A stretch of 64,000 nucleotides of DNA. Origin: an uncultured Porphyromonadaceae bacterium (GTDB lineage: Bacteria > Bacteroidota > Bacteroidia > Bacteroidales > Muribaculaceae). The stretch is from the NCBI GenBank assembly GCA_902495245.1, contig CABUWI010000002.1, forward strand, positions 1 to 64,000. The letters are read 5' to 3'. Positions 8,018 through 15,167 of this stretch are shown here, piece after piece. Under the pieces are notes generated by a model. The model was not told where the DNA came from. It ran no database searches and worked only from the letters and a program-made list of their open reading frames with translations. Both the position numbers and the translations under genes were made by a program. The first letter of the stretch is position 1; each line of letters starts with the position of its first letter.

Positions 8018-8569
8018 GTGAAAAAGAACCTTATGAGAGTGGGCCTGGTGCTCACAGTGTGTGCCTCGCTCGGCCTGTCATCTTGTATCGGCAGTTTTGC
8101 CCTGACCAACCGTCTGCTGTCATGGAACAAGACAATCGGCAACAAAGTGGTCAACGAACTCGTGTTCTTCGCCTTCTGGGTTCTGCCCGTATATGAAGTC
8201 GCCGGCCTGGCCGACATTCTCGTAATCAACAGCATCGAATTCTGGAGCGGCGACAACCCCATGGCCCAGGGCACCCGCCGCATCGAAGGCACCGACGGAC
8301 AGCGCTACCTCGTCAAATGCGACGGCAAAGGCTACGACATTGTCAGCGAAAGCGACGGCTCGACCGTGCGCCTCGACTTCGACGCCGCCCAACGCAGCTG
8401 GGACGTAATCACCCCCGCCGGCGACCGCTACGAACTCATCACCTTCGTCGACCCCGACCACGTCAGCCTCCCCGCCGCCGACGGCACCCGCACCATCGTC
8501 TCGCTCGACGCCGACGGCCTCCTCGCCTACCGCGCCGCCGCCACCCCCTCCCTCCTCGCCACCCGCTAA
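8018..8569 (+). CDS. DUF3332 family lipoprotein
   Basis: A 183-residue predicted lipoprotein: signal peptide ending LGLSSC (Cys about 23), then the DUF3332-type membrane-proximal region GSFALTNRLLSWNKTIGNK and VNELVFFAFWVLPVYEVAGL, which is strongly hydrophobic, with INSIEFWSGDNP. The C-terminal half is a soluble beta-rich domain. Function is unknown. The start is GTG at 8018; an ATG at 8033 would also keep the lipobox. It follows the transglycosylase by about 40 nt and may be cotranscribed. A strong hairpin follows. Confidence 0.8.
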   Translation: MKKNLMRVGLVLTVCASLGLSSCIGSFALTNRLLSWNKTIGNKVVNELVFFAFWVLPVYEVAGLADILVINSIEFWSGDNPMAQGTRRIEGTDGQRYLVKCDGKGYDIVSESDGSTVRLDFDAAQRSWDVITPAGDRYELITFVDPDHVSLPAADGTRTIVSLDADGLLAYRAAATPSLLATR

Positions 8570-8595
8570 CTTCCCCCCTTCTATGAAGGACAGAC

Positions 8596-8631
8596 CGGTC
8601 AAGAATGAGGTTTTAACCTCATTCTTGACCG
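8596..8631 (+). terminator. Perfect long hairpin after the DUF3332 gene
   Basis: About 17-bp perfect inverted repeat (CGGTCAAGAATGAGG ... CCTCATTCTTGACCG) with a tiny loop. No T-run follows, only TAAATAAAC, so it may be a terminator, an RNA-stabilising end or a bidirectional structure. Confidence 0.5.
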
Positions 8632-8651
8632 TAAATAAACAGTAGCACTTG

Positions 8652-10331
8652 ATGAAACCATCATCTGATATGCAAAGACACAGTATCGCATTTACTACGG
8701 GCACCATATTGATTCTGACAATAACGTTATGTTTTGTTTTCGCAGCGGTTTTCTATATGATTGGTTGCGGCATCAACGCAACCGTATTGCCGATTTCTTG
8801 TATTGTCGCAACAATGTTTATGTCCCGAAGCAATACTTGGTCAAGAATCTGTTTGAGTGCTCTGGTGGCGGTCTTGGTATGGGCCTTATGCGCATATATA
8901 TGCACAGTGTTATATGATTCATCTTGCGACGGTAATTGGTATCATATGGAGATAGTCGCAAATCTCTTTAACGGTTGGAATCCCTATAGAAATCCTTCAG
9001 GAATTGTGAGCAGAGAATTGTGGGCTGAGCATTATTCCAAAGCAATGGAGATGGTCGGTGCGTGTCTGATGATGATAACGCAGCGCATTCAAAGCTCAAA
9101 AGCGGTGATGCCGGTTCTTGCTATAGGCCTATTGTTGATATTGCCGACTTTTATCCGGCAAATAACTCCGCAAATCACACGTAAGCAGTCGGTCTTGCTG
9201 TCGCTGTTGGTTGTATCGAATCCGGTATTGATATGTCAGATGCTGCGGTTTTATATTGATGACGTGGTTTATATCTGTGTTGTGTTGGCCATAGTTTCAA
9301 GCGTACTGATTGCGATAAACGACCGGAGGGCATTGCTTCCATATACATTTATGGCAGTTTCAATTATCCTCGCAGCCGGAACCAAAGCGAACGCCTTGGT
9401 TTACGTTGTGTTTGTTATAATCTGCACACTTATTGGCCGACTGATTTACGGCAAGAAACAGCGCATTATGGAATATGCACTGTTTTGCCTAATCGTCGGT
9501 CTGATTGCCGTTTTCGGAATATGCTATCACCCATATGTAACCAATTGGCTAAATAACGGCCACCCTCTTTTCCCGCTTATGGGCGAAGGTGCTGTGGATA
9601 TAATGACCCATAATACTCCTGAGGAATTACTAAATCATAATCGATTCGTTAACCTCTTTATATCTATTTTTTCAATCATTCGTCCGGGTGTTGACACGAA
9701 GTTGGGAGGGTTTACACCGACATTTGTGCTTTTGTTTCCTCTTGCGTTGGTTTTATTGTCCTATTACTGCGTCAAGGGTAGGCGTTCCATGAGTCCGTTC
9801 GTATATGTTGGAATATGTGTCTTGATAAGTTGTTTTATATTTGAACAGAGTTGGTGGGCGCGATATGTTCCGCAGTTGTGGCTGTTGGTGCCGTTGACGG
9901 CATATGTTTTAATGCTTAATTCGGTTGGCAGAGCCATGAAATGCGTAAGAAGTATTTTTATCGTTTTGGGCATTATTACGGGTGCGGTGTGTTGTATGAC
10001 AACGTATTTGGGTACTCTGCGTTATACATTGCGGACAAAGAATACCTTTAAGGTACTTGATGGTCGTTCGTTGCCAATCTTTGCCGGAGAGCCACAAACC
10101 GTCAGGATGCTTGAAGAGAACGGATTTACGGTTGTAGAATACCCTTGGACCGATATTACAGATGTTCGTAAAGATAGTGTGATGTTTGACAGTGTAATGT
10201 GTGAGGCCATGGTAGGTCATACGGAATGGAATAAAGTGCTGACCGCACCCGAAGATGCAAGGCTTGACAGCCTGTTGAGGTCGAATAAATTTTATTATTG
10301 CTGTCCGATAAAACTTTTTGAATCAAGATAA
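8652..10331 (+). CDS. Polytopic membrane protein, GT-C-glycosyltransferase-like, 3' end inside an IS
   Basis: A 559-residue protein with about 10-12 hydrophobic helices across residues 15-460 and a soluble C-terminal tail. A short acidic and aromatic loop after the second or third helix (SSCDGNWYHMEIVANLFNGW) resembles the first extracytoplasmic loop of GT-C/PMT-type glycosyltransferases, which use lipid-linked sugars. I do not recognise a precise family. The gene is visibly more AT-rich than its neighbours and uses different codons, suggesting transfer. Its last dozen codons (YYCCPIKLFESR) are encoded by the left inverted repeat of the insertion sequence, so the native C-terminus has been replaced. 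The ATG at 8652 was chosen; the one at 8673 is possible. Confidence 0.7.
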   Translation: MKPSSDMQRHSIAFTTGTILILTITLCFVFAAVFYMIGCGINATVLPISCIVATMFMSRSNTWSRICLSALVAVLVWALCAYICTVLYDSSCDGNWYHMEIVANLFNGWNPYRNPSGIVSRELWAEHYSKAMEMVGACLMMITQRIQSSKAVMPVLAIGLLLILPTFIRQITPQITRKQSVLLSLLVVSNPVLICQMLRFYIDDVVYICVVLAIVSSVLIAINDRRALLPYTFMAVSIILAAGTKANALVYVVFVIICTLIGRLIYGKKQRIMEYALFCLIVGLIAVFGICYHPYVTNWLNNGHPLFPLMGEGAVDIMTHNTPEELLNHNRFVNLFISIFSIIRPGVDTKLGGFTPTFVLLFPLALVLLSYYCVKGRRSMSPFVYVGICVLISCFIFEQSWWARYVPQLWLLVPLTAYVLMLNSVGRAMKCVRSIFIVLGIITGAVCCMTTYLGTLRYTLRTKNTFKVLDGRSLPIFAGEPQTVRMLEENGFTVVEYPWTDITDVRKDSVMFDSVMCEAMVGHTEWNKVLTAPEDARLDSLLRSNKFYYCCPIKLFESR

Positions 10332-10335
10332 AATT

Positions 10336-10370
10336 AGGACTGAATCCATTTGCAGGAGTCAGTCCTTTTT
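10336..10370 (+). terminator. Hairpin plus T-run inside the IS left end
   Basis: Stem AGGACTGA / TCAGTCCT followed by TTTTT. It lies between the left inverted repeat and the transposase start, so it would stop incoming transcription, a usual device for keeping transposase expression low. Confidence 0.65.
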
Positions 10371-10407
10371 GGTTATTTAGCTGTCGCCAAACAAAACTCA
10401 ATAACCA

Positions 10408-11637
10408 ATGCGCAAAAATAGTCATTTTAGCGGACAGCCGCTCTATGGTCAGGTGATAAAATTGCTTGACAAGTCAAAAGTTCTTCAATTCAGCCGGGAA
10501 AACGGGGGTGAACGCTACACCAAGCGCTTCAACTGCTGGATTCATCTGGTGGTGATGCTCTATGCCGTCATCATGCGTTTCGATTCGTTACGTGAGATAA
10601 CAGCCAGTCTACTTGCCGAGACTCGCAAACTTTCACACCTGGGTATCACATTCAAGATTGGACGCAGTACGCTCGCTGACGCCAATAAAAGACGCTCCGA
10701 GGCCATATTCGAGGCCATATACCGTGATTTATATGCCACATACCGACATGCTCTTTCCTCGGACAGCCGCAGCGGCAAGACCCCTAAATGGATGAAACGT
10801 CTTCAGATTATCGACTCCACGACCATCACCCTGTTCTCAAACCTGCTTTTCAAGGGAGTCGGCCGCCATCCGAAGACAGGGAAAAAGAAAGGCGGAATCA
10901 AAGTGCATACCGTCATCCATGCCAACGAAGGCGTTCCCTCCGACATAAAGTTCACGTCGGCGGCCACAAACGACTCGTTCATGCTCAAGCCCTCGACGCT
11001 CTCCAAGGGCGACATAATGGCTATGGACCGCGCCTACATCGACTATGAGAAGTTCGAGCAGCTCACACAGCGCGGCGTGATATACGTCACCAAAATGAAG
11101 AAAAATCTGAAATACACGATATTGTCAGATACTATGTATCAGACCCCGGACGGCCTGATGGAGGTCAGGATACAGAATGTGGAGTTCACAAAACAAAAGA
11201 AAGACGGAGAGACGATACACCATAAATCGCGGATAATCACTTATGTGAACGTCCAAAAACGCAAGCTCATATCGCTGCTTACCAACGATATGGGGTCTGA
11301 TCCAGAAGAAATTGTCGCCATATACCGTCAAAGATGGGAGATTGAGTTGCTTTTCAAGCAGATGAAACAGAACTTTCCGCTGAAATACTTTTATGGCGAA
11401 AGCGCCAACGCCATCAAGATCCAGATATGGGTGACACTGATTGCAAACCTGTTGCTAATGGTGATGCGGAAAGGCCTTAGCAGGCAATGGAGCTTTTCGG
11501 GACTGGCGACAATGGTACGGATAACCCTGATGTACTACGTCGACTTCCACAGTCTGTTCAACAACCCCGAAAAGGAATGGGAAATCATTCTTTCCGAGGC
11601 TTCCGGTGCACCTCCGGAACCATCGCTTTTTGACTGA
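10408..11637 (+). CDS. IS4 family transposase
   Basis: A 409-residue DDE transposase: an N-terminal helix-rich region of the DUF4372 type (GQPLYGQVIKLLDKSK...), then the RNase H-like catalytic domain. Catalytic residues are Asp in RLQIIDSTTITLF, Asp in AMDRAYIDYEKF, and Glu in YRQRWEIELLFKQMKQNFPL (the IS4 YREK-like signature). The reading frame is intact and the inverted repeats are present, so the element could be active. Confidence 0.93.
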   Translation: MRKNSHFSGQPLYGQVIKLLDKSKVLQFSRENGGERYTKRFNCWIHLVVMLYAVIMRFDSLREITASLLAETRKLSHLGITFKIGRSTLADANKRRSEAIFEAIYRDLYATYRHALSSDSRSGKTPKWMKRLQIIDSTTITLFSNLLFKGVGRHPKTGKKKGGIKVHTVIHANEGVPSDIKFTSAATNDSFMLKPSTLSKGDIMAMDRAYIDYEKFEQLTQRGVIYVTKMKKNLKYTILSDTMYQTPDGLMEVRIQNVEFTKQKKDGETIHHKSRIITYVNVQKRKLISLLTNDMGSDPEEIVAIYRQRWEIELLFKQMKQNFPLKYFYGESANAIKIQIWVTLIANLLLMVMRKGLSRQWSFSGLATMVRITLMYYVDFHSLFNNPEKEWEIILSEASGAPPEPSLFD

Positions 11638-11735
11638 GGGGGCTTATAAAATGAAAAAGAAGTCTCGAACACTGTAAAATCAGCGTTCGAGCCATGCGTT
11701 ATTGCCCTATCTGAGTTTTATCGGACAGCAATAAT

Positions 11736-11743
11736 TAACTTTG
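11736..11743 (+). promoter_or_regulatory. -7 promoter box (TAACTTTG) directly beside the IS right end
   Basis: It begins at the first base after the IS inverted repeat, so any -33 element for this promoter now lies in IS sequence. It decides the downstream start: a TTG at 11741 lies inside the box, so the GTG at 11753 is preferred. Confidence 0.55.
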
Positions 11744-11752
11744 CCAATAATC

Positions 11753-12121
11753 GTGAATATCGAAAGCAAAACATATTCGAAGGCCGACGGGCCGCTGTGG
11801 AGTGCCCTGTTGGCGACCGACGACAAAGAACTGCCGAGGCTGCTGACCGCAATGTTGGCACCCGCGGGGTTCAGCGTTCAGACGGTTGCCATCGGCGACT
11901 GTCCGAAAGTCGACCCGCGCGAATATGTGATTGTTTTTTATGACGGCGATTTGCAGAAGCCGGTTTCCGGACAGAATGCGGCCGTCGTGGTGATTTCGCC
12001 GACCGACGCCGTCGCCATGTATGACGCCGGTGCCGATCTGGTGGTTGAACGCCCTTTGATTGCCAATGTGCTTATGGCAAAGGTGCGTTCCGTGCTGCGC
12101 CGTTATGGAATACGTATATGA
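11753..12121 (+). CDS. Stand-alone receiver-like (CheY-fold) protein
   Basis: A 122-residue single-domain protein resembling a response-regulator receiver. It has an acidic pair (ATDDKELPRLL), a central Asp-bearing strand (VIVFYDGDL), and a C-terminal YDAGADLVVERPLIANVLMAKV, parallel to the AGADDY..KP....L..R. end of receivers. The usual conserved Lys before Pro is Glu here (ERP), so phosphorylation chemistry may be lost. There is no output domain. The stop overlaps the rnhB ATG by 4 nt (ATGA). Function is not known; it could be a pseudo-receiver. Confidence 0.65.
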   Translation: MNIESKTYSKADGPLWSALLATDDKELPRLLTAMLAPAGFSVQTVAIGDCPKVDPREYVIVFYDGDLQKPVSGQNAAVVVISPTDAVAMYDAGADLVVERPLIANVLMAKVRSVLRRYGIRI

Positions 12122-12708
12122 GACGAAGATTTCTCCCCACCTCCCTGCATGCCGACCTGCTTGAGGCCGGCTGCGACGAAGCCGGCCGCGGCTGCCTGGC
12201 CGGACCGGTGTTTGCCGCCGCGGTCATTTTGCCTCCGGGCTTTGAACACCTTTGGCTGAAAGACTCGAAGGTGCTCAACGACAAACGCCGCGACTTCATG
12301 CGCGAGCTCATCGAAGCCGAAGCCGTGGCCTGGGCCGTCGGCGCGGCCTCCGCTCAAGAGATTGACGAGATAAACATTCTGCATGCCACGATTCTGGCCA
12401 TGCACCGTGCGCTCGACGGCCTTTCGGTTACGCCCGAATTCGTAGTGGTCGACGGCAATATCTTCCGCCCGTGGCGCCCCGACGTGCCATATTCCACAGT
12501 GGTGCAGGGCGATGCCAGCGTGGGCAACATAGCCGCTGCCAGCATTCTGGCCAAGACTCATCGCGACGAATACATCTGTCGCGCCGCGCGCGAATATCCG
12601 CAATACGGCTGGGAGCAGAACAAGGCATATCCCACTCCGGCCCATCGCGAAGCCATCGAAAAATACGGTCCCTGCCCCCTCCACCGCATGACCTTCCGGC
12701 TGGTGTGA
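12118..12708 (+). CDS. rnhB: Ribonuclease HII
   Basis: Removes RNA from RNA-DNA hybrids and nicks 5' of embedded ribonucleotides. The 196-residue protein has the RNase HII signature AGCDEAGRGCLAGPVFAAAV, with Asp and Glu metal ligands, LKDSKVLNDKRR, FVVVDGN, and QGDASVGNIAAASILAKTHRD with the later catalytic Asp. It is translationally coupled to the receiver-like gene. Confidence 0.95.
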   Translation: MRRRFLPTSLHADLLEAGCDEAGRGCLAGPVFAAAVILPPGFEHLWLKDSKVLNDKRRDFMRELIEAEAVAWAVGAASAQEIDEINILHATILAMHRALDGLSVTPEFVVVDGNIFRPWRPDVPYSTVVQGDASVGNIAAASILAKTHRDEYICRAAREYPQYGWEQNKAYPTPAHREAIEKYGPCPLHRMTFRLV

Positions 12709-12776
12709 ATCAGGTCCGCGGGCATGAACGAGCAAAAAATGTCGGCCCCGCATTATGAATTGTAAATTATAATGTG

Positions 12777-12784
12777 TAACTTTG
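12777..12784 (+). promoter_or_regulatory. -7 promoter box (TAACTTTG) of the acyltransferase gene
   Basis: A TAnnTTTG match 29 nt upstream of the ATG at 12814. A competing in-frame ATG at 12772 overlaps and precedes it and is rejected for that reason. Confidence 0.6.
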
Positions 12785-12813
12785 TGCTTTCTTTCGACAT
12801 TTGCCCTAAAGAA

Positions 12814-13980
12814 ATGACAGACCAAGAATTCAATGATATAGCCCCTTTTGACGACGGTGCGGATTTTCATGGACACATTGCCCGTCTGGTGGCCGAACCT
12901 CAATTCGAGCATGCCGTGAAATGGGTCATGCCCGATGTCGACTATAAGGCGTTTTCACAGAATCTGTTGCAGTGCCACTCGCAAGAGGACTTCCAGATGC
13001 GTGTGATGCTCCCGTTTCTCGGCAGACTCGAGGCCGCGACAACCGCGGGCATAACATTCGACGGCATTGACAACTACGAGCCCGGCAAAAGCTACGTGCT
13101 CATCTCCAACCATCGCGACATCGTTCTCGACGCCTCCTTCCTCAATCTGAGCCTTGTGCGCGGCGGCCGCCCCACCTGCGAAGTGGCCATAGGCAATAAT
13201 CTGCTCATCATGCCGTGGATCAACGAGCTCGTGCGCATAAACAAGAGCTTCATCGTTGTGCGCAACACGGGCATTCGCGGCGCCCTCGAGGCCGCACGCC
13301 ATCTCAGCTCATATATTCACTTCGCCATAACCCGCAAGGGCCAGAGCCTCTGGATTGCCCATCGCGAAGGCAGGGCAAAAGACTCGAACGACCGCACTCA
13401 GGAGAGCCTCATCAAGATGCTCACTCTCGGCGGTCAGGGCTCTCCGCTCGACAATATCCGCGAAGTCAATCTCTTGCCGGTCAGCATCAGCTATGAGTTC
13501 GACCCCAACGACTATCTGAAAGCGCGCGAATTCCTGTGCAAGCGCCGCGACCCCGACTTCAAAAAGTCGCCCCACGACGACCTGCTCAGCATGGAAACCG
13601 GAATCATGCAGCAAAAGGGGCGCGTGCACTTCTCGCTCACCGAGTGCATCAATCCCGAACTCGACATGCTTGGCGGCACGCAGCTGTCGCGCTCCGAAGT
13701 GTGCGGCCGGGTGTGTGAAATCGTTGACCGTCATATCCATTGCAACTATCGGCTCTATCCGATTAACTATGTGGCCCACGACCTGCTTGAGGGCGAGCAC
13801 CGCTTTGCCGACATGTACAGTCCGGCCGATGTCGATGCCGTCAACGAGCGCATAGCCGCCCAGCTCGCCAAGGTAGACCTCCCCTCCATAACGTCTGAAG
13901 AAATGAACTTTATGCGTCAGATGATGTTGACAATGTATGCCAACCCGCTGCGCAATAAATTGAAATGCGAATTACACTGA
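12814..13980 (+). CDS. Glycerolipid acyltransferase family protein
   Basis: A 388-residue protein with an acyltransferase core. SYVLISNHRDIVLDASFLN (about 98-116) carries the catalytic His-Asp block in a spacing slightly different from the classic HX4D. INKSFIVVRNTGIRGALEAA and WIAHREGRAKDSNDRTQ (an EGRxK-like substrate motif) follow. It likely transfers an acyl chain to a glycerol-phosphate or lysolipid at the inner membrane face, as in PlsB/PlsC-like proteins. The exact substrate is not determinable. Its last 16 nt overlap the phosphoesterase gene. Confidence 0.75.
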   Translation: MTDQEFNDIAPFDDGADFHGHIARLVAEPQFEHAVKWVMPDVDYKAFSQNLLQCHSQEDFQMRVMLPFLGRLEAATTAGITFDGIDNYEPGKSYVLISNHRDIVLDASFLNLSLVRGGRPTCEVAIGNNLLIMPWINELVRINKSFIVVRNTGIRGALEAARHLSSYIHFAITRKGQSLWIAHREGRAKDSNDRTQESLIKMLTLGGQGSPLDNIREVNLLPVSISYEFDPNDYLKAREFLCKRRDPDFKKSPHDDLLSMETGIMQQKGRVHFSLTECINPELDMLGGTQLSRSEVCGRVCEIVDRHIHCNYRLYPINYVAHDLLEGEHRFADMYSPADVDAVNERIAAQLAKVDLPSITSEEMNFMRQMMLTMYANPLRNKLKCELH

Positions 13981-15167
13981 TTCTCGTTCTCACGCTGCTG
14001 CTGCTTCAGGTCTGCACTGACGCATACCTGTTTTTCGTCGCCTTAAGGCGTTCGCGCAAACTCGCGGTTGCAAAATTCCAGCTCTACGAGAGTGCCTTCT
14101 TTCTGATTTACGCCGTGGTCATTCTCTGTTTCCCGGCGCGCACCGGAGCCTCCGAAGGGGGTCTGCAGGCACTCATGTGGCTGATATTCGTCTATCTGCT
14201 CGTCTACGCCTCCAAACTCACGTTCGTGCTGTTCGACCTGCTCTCGCAGGTGCCTGTGCTCTTCGGGCGCCGTCGGCTCAAGTGGCTCGGATCTCTCGGT
14301 GTTGTCGCCTCGGCGGCGGTTGCCCTGACGCTGATGTGGGCCGCGTTTGTAAATCGCGTGCGGCTGCAGGTCAATGAAATACCCGTCCATATTGAAAACC
14401 TGCCCCAAAGCTTTGCGGGCTATCGCATAGCCCAGATTTCCGACCTCCATCTGGGCACGTTCGGCTCTGACACGGCTTTCGTGGCCCGCATGGTCGACCG
14501 CATCAACGGGCTTCACCCCGACCTCATAGTCTTTACGGGCGATATAGTCAATCAGCGCGCGGCCGAGGCCGAGCCTTTTGTCAGGCCGCTGAGCCGCCTC
14601 CGGGCCCGCGACGGCGTCTTCTCCATACTCGGCAACCATGACTATGGCGACTACGTCAAATGGAAATCGCCTCAGGAAAAAGAAGAAAACCTCGAGCGGC
14701 TCATGGACCTGCAGATTGAAATGGGCTGGGAGTTGCTTACAAACTCGTCTGAAGTGATTGCCGGCGACGCGCCGGCCGATTCGCTGGTCATTGTCGGCGT
14801 GGAAAACTGGGGCGACGCGCCCTTTCCCCGCTACGGCGACCTCGAAACCGCCTATCCGGCGCTTGCCGACTCGGCCACGAAGGTGCTGCTCACCCACAAC
14901 CCGCGCCACTGGACCGACATAATCGCCCCCAACGACACGATGAACATCGCGCTCACCCTCAGCGGCCACACCCACGCCATGCAGATGGAGGTGGCCGGTG
15001 TCAGCCCCGCCGCGCTGCGCTATCCCGACTGCTGGGGCGGCACTTACGTCAGCCCCGACGGGCGCAAAACCCTCTATGTAAACATCGGCGCCGGCACTGT
15101 CGGCTTCCCCATGCGCATCGGCGCAACCCCTGAAATTACAATTTTCACGCTCCACCCCAAAAGATGA
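13965..15167 (+). CDS. Membrane-anchored metallophosphoesterase
   Basis: A 400-residue protein with about four N-terminal helices (residues 1-135), then a calcineurin-like phosphoesterase domain. Metal-binding motifs appear in order: ISDLHLGTFGSD (D and H), FTGDIVNQ (GD), ILGNHDYGDYV (GNHD), LLTHNPRHW (H) and LSGHTHAMQME (GHTH). This is the YkuE/YaeI-like group, some of which hydrolyse UDP-2,3-diacylglucosamine or related phospholipids. The link with the adjacent acyltransferase is suggestive of lipid work but is an inference. The start lies 16 nt inside the upstream gene; the stop overlaps tex by 4 nt. Confidence 0.88.
   Translation: MRITLILVLTLLLLQVCTDAYLFFVALRRSRKLAVAKFQLYESAFFLIYAVVILCFPARTGASEGGLQALMWLIFVYLLVYASKLTFVLFDLLSQVPVLFGRRRLKWLGSLGVVASAAVALTLMWAAFVNRVRLQVNEIPVHIENLPQSFAGYRIAQISDLHLGTFGSDTAFVARMVDRINGLHPDLIVFTGDIVNQRAAEAEPFVRPLSRLRARDGVFSILGNHDYGDYVKWKSPQEKEENLERLMDLQIEMGWELLTNSSEVIAGDAPADSLVIVGVENWGDAPFPRYGDLETAYPALADSATKVLLTHNPRHWTDIIAPNDTMNIALTLSGHTHAMQMEVAGVSPAALRYPDCWGGTYVSPDGRKTLYVNIGAGTVGFPMRIGATPEITIFTLHPKR

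Larger units (their letters stand above)
10294..11735 (+). mobile_element. IS4-type insertion sequence, about 1.44 kb
   Basis: Perfect 22-nt terminal inverted repeats: 10294-10315 (ATTGCTGTCCGATAAAACT at its core) and 11714-11735. They flank one DDE transposase gene. An internal terminator-like hairpin near the left end shields the transposase from read-through. No convincing target-site duplication is visible. A diverged solitary copy of the end lies at 20658-20676. Confidence 0.88.

Noticed and set aside
10294..11735. Target-site duplication around the complete IS
   Set aside because: Flanking AT-rich bases look alike but do not form an exact direct repeat.
11741..11752. TTG start of the receiver-like protein at 11741
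   Set aside because: The codon is part of the -7 promoter box.
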